Assembly (NCBI RefSeq): GCF_019097595.1
Contig: NC_080714.1
Coordinates: 8,045,259 to 8,109,258, forward strand
Direction of reading: 5' to 3'
DNA: 64,000 bases
Source: Hemibagrus wyckioides
Taxonomy: Eukaryota > Chordata > Actinopteri > Siluriformes > Bagridae
The first letter of the stretch is position 1, and each line of letters begins with the position of its first letter. Below the pieces are notes generated by a model, which did not search any database, had not been told where the DNA came from, and was given only the letters and a program-made list of their open reading frames with translations. Below are positions 36,230 to 48,775 of the stretch, in pieces. Position numbers and translations under genes: made by a program.

Positions 36230-38559
36230 GTGTATACAGAGATTGTCATGCAAAGATTTCCTAATAAAGCTTATATGGATTTAAACATTCAGTGAAAATG
36301 TGATATATTTTTAGACTAAGTTATCATACTGTTCAAAATGTTTAACCTTAGCACTATAGCTCTGTCTTCCTGCGTTCATGTAACTCAAACGAATATAGAA
36401 ATACCATTGTGTTTTCAAACGAAACACGCCACTTATTGCCGTTTGTCTTCTGCCGTGTAAAGGTCTCTGGCTTATAAAAGCGCTTTGTTCATGAGTCGAG
36501 CCGATTCACGGCGATGCTTTGCGGTGTCATGGGAGTTAAATGCACTCTCCGCTCTTGAAGGTGTAAATCAAGGACTGGGCTGTGAGTATCAGCACTTCAT
36601 CATCGACTGTTCTTTTCTTAGCCGTGGTCCCTGTAGGACAAAAGGAGTCATGGGGCTGTATTCAGAGTTGAGTATAGCGGGAAGTGATGCTTCAGTCCTG
36701 AAATTGTTCATGTAGTCGATTTCAGGTGGCTGGAGTCTCAGTTACACCTTTTTATCTTTAAATTATTGTGATGATTACAATCAGGACTATTGATATAGCA
36801 ATATATCAACAATAGACAAGACTCTTGCTAGATTCAAAGCTTGCTATTGTCTTGTATCGTATTTTTAAATTGTAATTTTTTGTATTTAATGGTATTACAT
36901 GTATTTATGTTCTTTTTCCTTCCTTCCTAAAGGCATGTTTTTGTTTTTAAAGGTGAGGTAGAGGTGCTATTAATAAAAAAAAAAACAGTGTCTGCCAAAA
37001 ACAGAGGCTTGAATAACCAAGAGAATCAGCTTAAACAGGTCTGCGTTTCTTAATACATATTGTAATAACTTTGGAACCCTGAAGAATATTAAATGACGTA
37101 GACCTGACACTGTGATCACTGTGGTGGTTTGTCCTTTTATATAAGATCATGGGTTTATATATCTGTATACTGCAGCTTGAGCCTTCATATGTGAATCGGT
37201 GGGGAAATGATAAGGCAGCACATTGTGCTGAGGTGTGTTATAGATTAGTCTGTGTAAAAGAAAGGCTCTGCCATGGCGAGGAGTGAGCTGGAGGGCTGCG
37301 AGCGAGAGACTCTCGGTGCCGCAGTAATTGTCTCTCTCTTCCCTTTTGTATGGCAGTGAATGAAATGCCAGGAACGGTGATGCGGCCTGGCCTCCAGGAG
37401 CGTACGCTGTTGTTTTTTTTGTTGTTGTGGCATCACAACATGTCAATTTTTTTAATATACGTTACATGAAAAATACTGTACATGTTTTGCTTCGAGTCAA
37501 ACTAGCTCTGGCAATTTGACACATTTCATTTCCTGTCAGTGGAAAAGCCTTGCATCTGGCATGTTGTTGTACACAACCTTTCCTTTATCGCACTTCTGGG
37601 AAGACAAGTGACTTGTGCACTCTCTCTCTCTCTCTCTCTCTCTCTCTGGAAGAAGATGACAACAGACAACAAATTCCTAAATTGCTTTTCACACAGTTCA
37701 GCAAAATTCTTTATTATAGAAATCTTGTAATTCTCCACATCATTTTTTCCCCACTCCTATTCTCTACTACAGCCTCTTTGCTGGAAATAAATCCAGATTT
37801 TCAAATATTAGCCTCATTATGTAAATTTGTACAATGCAAAAAATGTTCTGGCTGTTTATCAAGGTCATTTTATCTAGAACCTTCCAGTGAGAGAAGAATT
37901 TGGGGTCTGGATTAAATTCATTCAGTTCATGTGACCAAACAAGTAAACAAACTAGAAACTTTAAAAAGTCAATAATTAACTAAATTTAATATTTTATCTG
38001 TTTTCAGATATGTATTAATATGAAGTAAGTACAGTGTTAAGTTAGAACCAAGGGCATGAGAAGTTTGCCCAAAGCACACACCTATCTGTATGAGCATAAT
38101 TGCAGTCATATGAAATTCTAACAATGTGTAATGTATTCTATTGAATTCTATTCTAAGTGGTTGATAACGACTTTACAAACGCATTAAGAGCGTTAAGAAT
38201 AAAAAATGAAACCGCCCTTTTTCACACCTGCTATTATCATGGGGACTGTATTCTCATTTGCAATATTCAAATGACTTCATTTTAGCATTGCAATTACGCC
38301 TGGAATTCAAATTGCACAGTGAATCCTTGTACAGATCAGCTTTCACCCTGTCAGTGGGGATTTGCATTGTACAAGGTGAGAAAGTGTCTATAATTACACA
38401 GGGTCCCTGAGCAGGGGTTGTTGAGGAGAGGACACTGTCTAATCAGAATACAGATTAACAGTGTTGTGACACTGTGTCCATATGTGAACTCTGGGTCCAC
38501 TCCACACATCCTCAGAATAAATTGATTTGTCGCTTGTGTATTGACTGAAGATTGTTATG
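36230..38559. other. Unassigned sequence
   Basis: A (CT)n tract lies at about 37619-37647. Around 36480-36660 CpGs are denser than average. No exon or domain recognised in the open frames. Confidence 0.35.
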
Positions 38560-40625
38560 TCACTGAAAATGGGAATGAAATAATTAAGCCATGATCATGA
38601 TTTACTAACATGAGGGAATGAGATAACGAAGCTGTGGCTACAATCTAGTAAATTGAAAGTATGAGATACCAAAAGCGTGGGCACAATAATGCCATGGCAA
38701 TATCATGAGGGAACGTGATGACCATCACCAATGAAAGCCAAAAAAAAGATAAATAAGCTATGACCATGACAAAATAAAGCCAAAATGGGATAACTAAGCC
38801 ATGATCATGACCAATTAAAGACAAAAATGGGATAACTAAGCCATGATCATGACCAATTAAAGACAAAAATGGGATAACTAAGACATGATCATGACCAATT
38901 AAAGACAAAAATGGGATAACTAAGACATGATCATGACCAATTAAAGACAAAAATGGGATAACTAAGCCATGATCATGACCAATTAAAGACAAAAATGGGA
39001 TAACTAAGCCATGATCATGACCAATTAAAGACAAAAATGGGATAACTAAGCCATGATCATGACCAATTAAAGACAAAAATGGGATAACTAAGCCATGATC
39101 ATGACCAATTAAAGACAAAAATGGGATAACTAAGCCATGATCATGACCAATTAAAGACAAAAATGGGATAACTAAGACATGATCATGACCAATTAAAGAC
39201 AAAAATGGGATAACTAAGACATGATCATGACCAATTAAAGACAAAAATGGGATAACTAAGACATGATCATGACCAATTAAAGACAAAAATGGGATAACTA
39301 AGCCATGATCATGACCAATTAAAGCCAAAAATGGGATAACTAAGCCATGATCATGACCAATTAAAGACAAAAATGGGATAACTAAGCCATGATCATGACC
39401 AATTAAAGACAAAAATGGGATAACTAAGCCATGATCATGACCAATTAAAGCCAAAAATGGGATAACTAAGACATGATCATGACCAATTAAAGACAAAAAT
39501 GGGATAACTAAGCCATGATCATGACCAATTAAAGACAAAAATGGGATAACTAAGCCATGATCATGACCAATTAAAGACAAAAATGGGATAACTAAGACAT
39601 GATCATGACCAATTAAAGCCAAAAATGGGATAACTAAGCCATGATCATGACCAATTAAAGACAAAAATGGGATAACTAAGCCATGATCATGACCAATTAA
39701 AGCCAAAAATGGGATAACTAAGCCATGATCATGACCAATTAAAGCCAAAAATGGGATAACTAAGCCATGATCATGACCAATTAAAGCCAAAAATGGGATA
39801 ACTAAGCCATGATCATGACCAATTAAAGCCAAAAATGGGATAACTAAGCCATGATCATGACCAATTAAAGCCAAAAATGGGATAACTAAGCCATGATCAT
39901 GACCAATTAAAGCCAAAAATGGGATAACTAAGCCATGATCATGACCAATTAAAGCCAAAAATGGGATAACTAAGCCATGATCATGACCAATTAAAGCCAA
40001 AAATGGGATAACTAAGCCATGATCATGACCAATTAAAGCCAAAAATGGGATAACTAAGACATGATCATGACCAATTAAAGCCAAAAATGGGATAACTAAG
40101 ACATGATCATGACCAATTAAAGACAAAAATGGGATAACTAAGACATGATCATGACCAATTAAAGCCAAAAATGGGATAACTAAGACATGATCATGACCAA
40201 TTAAAGACAAAAATGGGATAACTAAGCCATGGCTATGACCAAGTAAAACAAAAGTTCACAGTGTTTATGCTGAGGCTATTACCTAGTAAAGAGAAATAAC
40301 AAGATAACTTAATAACTAAAGATGACCAAGTAAAAATAGTAAAAAACTAGTAAAAAAAAAAAAGGAAATATACAAGATAACAAAACTTTGGCCATAGGTT
40401 AGTAGCATGAGGAATGAGATAACTAAGCCCTGGCCATGACCATGTATAGTGAAAAATAAGATCAATAATAAAAATAGAGACAATAATCATTAGCCATGAC
40501 CTAATAAAGTGTAAAAATGAGATAACTAAGCCTCGACTATTACCAAGTAAAGTGAAAGAATGAGATAACTAAGCTATGGCTATAGTAAAGTAAAAGGATG
40601 TGATAGCTAGACCTGGGTTCAGTTC
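38560..40625. repeat. 42-bp tandem repeat array with decayed flanks
   Basis: The core, 38785-40218, holds about 34 units of 42 bp: GGGATAACTAAGCCATGATC, then ATGACCAATTAAAGACAAAA and AT. Units differ almost only at two sites, GCC/GAC before ATGATCATG and GCC/GAC after AATTAAA. Older diverged copies with GAGATAACTAAG wording extend left to about 38560 and right to about 40625. Each unit contains the palindrome CATGATCATG. Because 42 is 14 codons, a 521-codon minus-strand frame with a 14-residue repeat (LIGHDHGLVIPFLS) is open. It lacks any gene context and I treat it as an artefact. Confidence 0.96.
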
Positions 40626-41387
40626 TCCCTTGCCTATTTCAGTTAAAATGTAAACACTAGTAGAGTATAATTATATACTTTATTATACTGTACATAACAT
40701 CTATTTTTCTAGAATAGTTTTTTGCATAAGCCTTTCTGTTTGGAGACACAAAACAATGCTCATGCCTTATTAAGGTGTGTATCATGCCTTATTAAGATGA
40801 AGAATAACTATCTCACTCCCTTGTGCTACAGAGTAATGGCTGTGCATTATTTTTCTTTAATAAATTCCCCAACAGAACTCTGTACTATACAGGTGACCTT
40901 CTAGGGGGAAAAAAAAGGATGGCAGAGCATTTTATCTAGACACCCATGAGTGGTTCGACTCTAAAAGATTCAACTCTTTAAAAGCTAAACACGCCATTGC
41001 TATATTATTCATTCACTCAAGAGCCACACACTGAATTCTGCATTGATTTTTTTTTTTACATTTTTTCCCTTGTCAGCCAAACTTAGTATCTCGAGGCTAT
41101 ACGGACATTAATGCAGCACATTTTTCTTACACAATCCCGAGTGAGCTTCGTCTTCTGTGTTGTGAAATGCATTGGCTGCTGTGTATCTCTCAGATTTATT
41201 TTTCTGTTTATATGTCGGGAGGGAAAAAATACAGTACAACCATATTTCAGTCACTTTCCTAGCGAGAATGCGTTACGTAAAATTGTAGACGACAGCAGGA
41301 GAAACTGTGTCTGAGGCAATAAAGCAAGAGATTTAACTTTCTCGTTTGATCTCGGCAGTGGTCGACGCTAGTCACGTTGAAAAACTT
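40626..41387. other. Unassigned AT-rich sequence
   Basis: No gene recognised. Confidence 0.35.
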
Positions 41388-41524
41388 CGGTAACACTTTC
41401 TGTGAAGCCCATAAAACTGTCATAATGCATTATAGGGCAGTTCTTAGTAATATGTAATCATGTGATCCAAACATCACAAGATTTATAACTGATAATGGCT
41501 TGTGAATAATATATAAATGTCTGT
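41388..41524 (+). mobile_element. Possible end of a non-autonomous DNA element
   Basis: CGGTAACACTTTCTGTGAAG followed by CATAATGCATTATAGG resembles the GGTAACACTTTATAA terminus of common fish MITE-like elements. The other end was not located. Confidence 0.35.
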
Positions 41525-41525
41525 A

Positions 41526-41598
<73 letters not shown>
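41525..41598. repeat. (ATT)n microsatellite
   Basis: A perfect trinucleotide run of about 74 bp. Confidence 0.96.
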
Positions 41599-41600
<2 letters not shown>

Positions 41601-42483
41601 ATTTGTTAGGGTTTAGAAAAGTGACTAAAATGAGGCATTTGCAGATTTATAATGATTTTTGTGACAAGACTAGAAATAATTAACTTTTTTGTTGTTATAT
41701 TAAATGTGATAAGTAGCTGAAATGTAATGTAACAATTGATGATTATTGTGTTATTTATTTAGAACACGATCACATGATGCATGGTATGGCAATTTTCTAG
41801 AAAATAGACAACACAAATGATTTAGTAGCTGCAATCTTGATAGGGCTATATGACTCCTAATATACGTGATATACATAAACATTACTAGAGGTTTATACAA
41901 ACAATCAACTGACATATAGATGACTTTTATCAGGTTGATATCATTTTAATCATGTCTCATGCACTCATTTGTCATGTGGCTGAAGAACGATACACAAAAT
42001 CATGCAGACGCAGGTCAAGAGCTACAGTTAATGTTCATATCAAACATCAGAATGAAGGAAAACTTGTGATCTTAGTGACTTTAACCAAGGCGTGGCTGTT
42101 GTTCATGGTTTGAGTTTTTCTCGGAGCACATTAACACGAGTGCAACTTATTTCCTGAGTCCAGAAAACAATAAAGAGGCTTATAATTAGATATAGCATAT
42201 AATGCTGACAAATCTGAGGCTGAAGCACTAGTTTGAAAATATACTTGCAATTAACGTTTAGATATCTTTTAGCTTACAAGACAAATAGGACAGAGGAAAA
42301 TGATGATACAGTGAGGAATGCACTTTATCACTAAAATAGAGACGATTGTTATGACATTATTATTATTGAGTCAAGTTAAAGGCACTTATTGAAACAAGTT
42401 TAAATGTTTATTTATTCATGATGGACATGTACAGGTGTTATGTAGCATTATAAACACCAGCAAATATTTCATCAGTTATCTTT
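41599..42483. other. Unassigned AT-rich sequence
   Basis: Nothing recognised. Confidence 0.35.
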
Positions 42484-42701
42484 ATTTGTCACATATACAT
42501 TACTGCACAGTGAAATTCTTTCTTCACAAATCCCATCCTTGGGGTTTGGGGTCAGAGCACAGGGTCAGCCATGATACAGAGCCGCTGGAGCAGGTTGGGT
42601 TGAGGGCCTTGCTCAAGGACAGCTTGGTGGTGCTGAGGCTTGAACGCCGATCTTCCAGTCAACGACCCAGCGCCTTAACCACTTGAGCTACCACCGTCCC
42701 C
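42484..42701 (-). mobile_element. tRNA-headed SINE
   Basis: On the minus strand the head reads GGTAGCTCAAGTGGTTAAGG (A-box TAGCTCAAGTGG), with B-box-like GTTCAAGCCTC. After a body with GAGCAAGGCCCTCAACCC come GACCCTGTGCTCTGACC and the 3' end CACTGTGCAGTAATGTATAT, then GTGACAAATAA. A close relative at 60674-60894 has the same order, so the two define a family in this window. No clear long target-site duplication. Confidence 0.75.
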
Positions 42702-44111
42702 ATCAGCCTTCACATTAAATTGCTGGGATCCGGTTTCCTTCAAAACGTATTAAACGATGCATAGATATTTTGTTAATGCATTATGTCAACCATGACACAC
42801 AAATGGGTGGAATTTGTTGATTTTGCAAGTGCCTGGCCCCCTTAATTGCTTCTAGTAGTTTTGTTTATGCTGTAAGGATGTGATAAAGAATATTACTTCT
42901 TGTTTATCAGCAGATTCATTAAAGGCTAAGCATTTAAGACCTACTGGATCTGAAGTAATAATGGACTAATTGTCTCATGGTATGACTGCCAGGCTTTTCC
43001 TCTCACCTTTTTAGAACTTTAATCATGGGAAGGTCTATTTAATCATGGAAATGATTTTTTGGAAAGCAATATGGTGATATGGTAATATGCTGGGAGTATA
43101 GCTGTTGGCTTTAAACACCAGCTGGCAGCAGATCTCAAGATAACTCACGCCAGACATTTTACACGATGTTCTGTGTCTGGAGAGAGAGAAAGACAGACAG
43201 ACAGGGACGAATGAGGTTTAGCCGAGGAATCAGAGATCAGGGTGACTTTTTTTTGTTTCATTAATTTTCAGTGACAGTTGTAACAGTTACACAAGAGAGT
43301 ACAGTCCAAGTGAAGAGCGTATTAAACAAAATGTGACACAAATTGTAGTGACAGTCACTGAACTAATCAAAAGGACAGGAAAAAGCAGAAAACAGCCCTG
43401 AGATTCAAAATACCAGGACTAGAAATAAGAAAGGGCTCGTAATATTGTATAGTAAAGCAGGCAAGACTTCGCAAAGAGTAACTGGAAACTAGTGTTTATT
43501 CGGTTTCTGAATGAGGAATGGATTGGATTTGGCTATCAAGTGACGTGTATGCTAATTTACTGGTTACCATAGTAATAACATTTATCAGTAAGTGATGCAA
43601 CTAGCATTCAATATAAATGTTCTTGCCACTAAAAGGAAACATTCTTAAGGCATTTCTGCCTTAAACTTTTCACACACCTTTATCTGATCAGCAACATTTA
43701 CATCTCGTTCATGTCGCTATAAGATGCTATATGTGTAAACATAGCATCCTGTCTATCAGATCTTACACACTTGCATCTGTTCCATTGATGGAAACACTTC
43801 TAACTGTATCAAACTCCTGGCCTGGATTTCATACACTTTGGATTAATCCCTCAAGCCCTGCTTCAAGATATCGTACCCTGTTGAGAAAGTTTCACTCTTT
43901 AAACTGATAATAAATCTCTTTTTAATAACAATTATGTAATGCTTATGTCTACACTGCACGGCTATAAATAATTATAATTATATATAATTAGAAACTGGTG
44001 CCAATGGACAAGGATTCACCCTATTTTAAAAGACATAAATGTGTCATGGTGGAGGAGTTTGTCCCTGAGATCCTCAATGTCTGGAGTTTCACATGATCTG
44101 TCCATATGAAT
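42702..44111. other. Unassigned AT-rich sequence
   Basis: No gene, RNA or repeat family recognised. Confidence 0.35.
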
Positions 44112-44215
44112 GCATCCCATCCAGGGTGTATTCCTGCCTCCTGCCCAGTGATACTCAGAATCTGTTACTCTGATCAGGATTGAGTAATCACTGAAGATGA
44201 ATGTATGAAGCCATC
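44112..44215 (+). mobile_element. SINE 3' fragment
   Basis: CATCCCATCCAGGGTGTATT and CCTGCCTCCTGCCCAGTGAT, then TCACTGAAGATGAATG, are the 3' portion of a fish SINE. The 5' head is not visible. Confidence 0.45.
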
Positions 44216-44465
44216 AGAACCAGCATATAACATCAAGCATAAAGAGAACTGACACCATGCACAAATCTTACGTCTAGAACCGACTCAGTTCTGAATATGT
44301 CGCTTTGTCACTTCACACAAGCGTTTGAGACAAATCTCTTTACACTCGATTTCCTCTTCCTACACTGAGATTTTTTGAACATTCTTGTTTATCTTTTTTT
44401 TTTTTTTCTCCAAGCCATTTCAGGCTTCTGTGATGAAAGGAAAGCAAAAATGATACACTGTAATT

Positions 44466-44766
44466 CCATCCATCCCTCCATCCGTCCATCCATCCCTCCA
44501 TCCCTCCCTCCATCTCTCCATCCATCCATCCATTCACTTTCTTTACTACTTATCCTAGTAATCCTGGATTGGGTACAAACCTATCACAGGGCACAATCTC
44601 GCTCTCTCTCTCTCACACACACACACACATACAAAAACACACACACCTACACACCCATTCCAGACAAATTACTGATGCCAATCATCTCACCATGCATGTC
44701 TGTGAACTGGGGAAGGAAACCCTAGGACCCAGAGGAAACCCCCGAAGCATGGGGAGAACATGCAAT
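44466..44766 (-). mobile_element. V-SINE-type element, 5' truncated, with expanded ATGG tail
   Basis: The plus strand carries the reverse complement of the V-SINE centre (GGGGAGAACATGCAA, CCAGAGGAAACCCCCGAAGC, CATGCATGTCTGTGAACTGG). Next to it are CT and CA tracts (44599-44645). The minus-strand 3' tail is an (ATGG)n array, seen on plus as (ATCC)n at 44466-44534. The tRNA head is missing, as expected for 5' truncation. Confidence 0.7.
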
Positions 44767-45055
44767 TATCATTGTTAAATATATATTTATATTATTATTA
44801 TTATTTGTGGCCCCTGACACCTGATAAACATCTAATTGCTCCAAACAAATCCTAAAATCTACAAATAATTTGTTCTATCCATCATTTTAAATGGATTTTC
44901 TGTGGATAAAGCATCTAGGAACACAAGCAGCACATATAGCTCCTTTTATCTCTGGTGAATTCCAAGTGATTGAATCAGCAGATTCTTTTTACATTGATGC
45001 AGTGCTAACAAGATGTATGCTGTCCTTAATTTCCTGAAAAGGCACACACTGTGTT

Positions 45056-45096
<41 letters not shown>

Positions 45097-45400
45097 ATAT
45101 GTGTGGCTTTACTGTAAATTGGCCCTGGTGTCACTGAGAGTAAGCAATTACTGACAATACACAGTGGTGCCTGACTACAGGAAGGCCAGAGGGACCTCGA
45201 CTAATCTCCAAGTAGTGTTTGTGTGGTTTAAAGAACTGTTTCTGCTCTTCTACTCTGAGATCTATAACAAATCTATGAGGGTGAGAAAAATCTATTTATA
45301 CATACATCTAGCTATAGAGAACCAACATGTACTGCGCTGCTTTAACATTAAACATTAAACATTAAAATATTTTTTACTTATTTGTTTATTTTATTTCAAA

Positions 45401-45460
<60 letters not shown>

Positions 45461-46780
45461 TATTTATTTATTTATTTTTTATTTGAACTTTCTAGGTAAG
45501 GTTTGTCTTGAAAAACATATAATGTGAAGTTTTAGAGATTTTACAGAATCAGAAGCATAAATACAAATCTCACATATTCACACAATTTATGCAAATTAGG
45601 CTAAAAATGAAGGACAGCATGAATATTAGACGCTTTCAGCATGATCACATGAATAAAAACTTTATTCTTCTCAGTGATGTTAAACATTTTCTGATGCTTA
45701 TAAAACAGCCAGTTTGTAAATGCCTAGCCCATATGTTTTAAAGGCAAAACTTTCCTATAGCTAAAAAAAAATAAATACTTGTATTAGCCTCTAAACACTT
45801 TACTTATCACCATCTGCGCTGCTCTCCCCCTTTTCTCCACCCTTTCCATCTTTTTCCAGCAAATTCAGCCATGCCTTAATTAAGCTTCTCTCTCTATCTT
45901 GCTTCACTTCTCTCGTTATTCTTGATAAGAACAAGGCCAGGGTTTATATTCAACTGCGGGAAGAATTTCACTCTTGCAGCACTTGTCCTCAGAAAGGAGT
46001 TAAGCGAGTGCCCCAGAGTTCCCCTGAAAAGTGAGACTCGACTCTTCATCTCGTGTTCAATTTCAGGCCTGAGATCACCGGGAGAGTGAAACAGTGCCCG
46101 GCTTCCACACGGCTTAAGTTCAGAGAAAGTCAACTCAGGCGAATATCCAGATAGAAGGCTGGGGCCATCAGTGTCCTTAAAGGGATATGCCTCAGGGCTG
46201 GTTTTGTGGAGCAATTTTCCGCATGCACTTCCGCATGACCTTATTTAGCTTAGTCTTACGCTTGTAAATATGTGCATCTGCTGTACCAGGTATAGTGTTA
46301 GGGAGGCATTCTATTTTAAAATTGAAATGACTTTTATTCACTGTTGACTCACAGCTGAAGAGTTTATTCATGTGTCATTATTCACGTGACTTGTAGTTTA
46401 CATAACAAATAAACAACCAGGCAGCCCATCTGTGCACAACCTGGCATCATGCATATATACATGCTCGAGTGAGTCTACCTTGCCAACCCGAGTGTTCGCC
46501 TGAGCCTGCTAAGTTTGCTTGCTAATGCACATAACAGGGGCTGGAATTGGGTTCTGTTACCTTTTTCCTGTTTTCAGTCATCCTAGTCAGTTCTCTCATC
46601 TTTGATTTTTCTACTCAGACTGGTGAGTATGTATAGGTTTCATTTGCTATATGTCATCTTCTTCTCTGCTCTTACCTGGATCTGCTAAAACACAGAAGAG
46701 GGATGGGAATTGTTTTCCCCCAAGTTAAGCCCTCCTTATTCTCATCACTAGTCACTAATTCCTGTGCATTCTGGAGTCAT
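44767..46780. other. Unassigned sequence with (GT)n and (AT)n tracts
   Basis: (GT)n at about 45055-45095 and (AT)n at about 45404-45457. A 106-codon minus-strand frame at 45894-46214 has protein-like composition, but I recognise no family, signal peptide or splice context. No gene is claimed. Confidence 0.35.
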
Positions 46781-46784
46781 TAAG

Positions 46785-46885
46785 CAGTTGAGGGTTAAGG
46801 GCTTTGCTCAAGGGCCTCGTAACTTGCCCACTGCTGGGAATTCAAAATTTGATCTTCCAGTCTGTAGTCTAATGCCTGACTGACT
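46785..46885 (-). mobile_element. Decayed SINE fragment
   Basis: GAGGGTTAAGGGCTTTGCTC and AAGGGCC, with CCCACTGCTGGGAATTC, mirror the CCACTGCTGGGCCCTGAGCAAGGCCCTTAACCCTC body of the fish tRNA-headed SINE, in reverse. Confidence 0.55.
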
Positions 46886-48775
46886 GCCCTTGCCATCTAA
46901 GATACCATATCTAAAACTAAAAAAGCTAGCATGTTTACCTCCATCATAGCAAATGCTGCAAGACCAGCTACCATGTCAACACAGCTTGGATCTAAAGTCC
47001 ACCAAAAAAAAAATCCCACAAGCCACAGACATGTCCCTAACATGGGAGGCCTGACCACCTTCCATTCGCCAAAGGTATGTGCCCAAAACAGCACCTCCAC
47101 CCCTTGTAGAGCAGGGGAAGGACTAGTGATGGGGCAATTTACTGCTGATTAGGCAGTAGTGAGTCAGAACAGAGTGTCCATTAGATCAATGGATCCTCCA
47201 ATTCTATAGTTGGTGCCTGGTGTTCTCAGGGATCAGGCCCTTGTGGATATCAGACCTCAACATCATTGCTGCAACACGTGTTCCCTCTTGGTCAGCGGCG
47301 TGATGAAAAAATTAATATCTCATAAGATCAGAATAAAGGCTTCTACTCTGTACAACATACACCAGTATTCATTCAATGAATACATTTGTGACTGAAGTAG
47401 CTGGGGAAACCATGCAGAATACAAATTCCAATCAGTCAACAGTGTTCACTGCCAAAAAAACCCTCACTGACTCTAAAGTCAAAGGTGTACTTACTGCCCA
47501 ATGACTGTATCTTTAAAGAACACTTCAGCAAAAATGCTAATTCCTTAATAATGTGTGCAAGCTTGCAGCCCTTATATAACCTAATCAAACTAACTCATTC
47601 TCAGGGCAATAATTGAGTGTTATCCATGTAAGCATGTTGTTTATTTCCTCCACTTCTGAAAGCATAATCAGTGGTTTCTAATGAGAAGTTGATGAAGACA
47701 AACGAGCACCAGGACTGAGCTGAAAAAGAAAAAAATCCCCAGTATTTGAGATGCAGTATGTTCTCTTCTCTTCAATATCCCAAATGTACTGTTTGTGTGT
47801 TATGAGAGACAGAGAGAGAAAATGATCTTGAACATCCCCCAGAGTTTCAATTACTTCTCACCTCTGTCAGAGTTGGAAATATTGCCCTGGGGCCAGAGGT
47901 GAGACCATAATGGTAATGAGGCCCAGGAGCAGTTGGATGAAAACACACACTGTGTCAATGAGCAGAAGTCAGAATTGAAGAAGAAAGGAAACTCCAAACA
48001 TGGAATTACACCGAGGAAATGCACATGTTTAAACCAGATCTAATTTTAGTTTCCTCGCTTTTTTAGAGATCTTTTGCACAAAACCAGGAGATATTTTGTA
48101 TATTGTCCAAATCCCCAGATACTCATTTTATACTGATTGCTGTTTCATCCATATGCTTTATCAGTTGATTATGATTCTTTTGTTTTGTTTTTGGGCTTAA
48201 AAGCAATTTTCCTTGAAAAGCTAATGATATGAAAGCTGTGCTCCAAAAGAAACAAAAAATAAACACCTAGAGGCAACAACACAAGTCTAAATAGCACAAA
48301 AAAGTCATTTCCATACTCCAAATGTGCCACCCTAAAACTCAGCCATGCACAGCACATTTCTGAATATGGATAATGGTCTCAGGCTTCAAAAGGAGCAAAA
48401 TCCAGCCATCAACCATATCACGCTTCAATCAAATTGTTCATTTGTAATTTGGGAATTTTTCATGAGGTTTGGTTGAGTATCTGTTGGAATTGCCACCCGG
48501 TCTATAATACAGTGTTGAAATCAGTAGTTAATTATGTGTACCAGACATTTTACATTACAGCAGATATAAACTGTTGTTTCCTCACCAGCCTCCTTTTTTT
48601 AGTCTAAAAAGATAAATAAAAAATAAAAACAAAACTTGCAGCTTGTCATGTTAAGAAAAAGCAAAAATTCTTCAAACTTAAATGTTTATCTCTTGGAGTT
48701 TTTCTCCCATATAAATCCTTGTTACTATAAAAATAAAAAGAGAATGGTTTACTTTGCTTTATTATAAACCTGGGG
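46886..48775. other. Unassigned sequence
   Basis: No gene recognised. 46925-47320 has a less AT-skewed composition and could be a decayed repeat, but it cannot be assigned. Confidence 0.3.

Noticed and set aside
38645..40210. 521-codon open frame (LIGHDHGLVIPFLS repeats)
   Set aside because: It is produced by a 42-bp tandem array whose period is 14 codons. No gene context.
38785..40218. Centromeric satellite
   Set aside because: Only about 34 core copies, with decayed single-locus flanks. It looks like a local minisatellite.
45894..46214. 106-codon minus-strand frame as a gene
   Set aside because: No recognised domain, no splice or promoter evidence. Frames of this length occur by chance.
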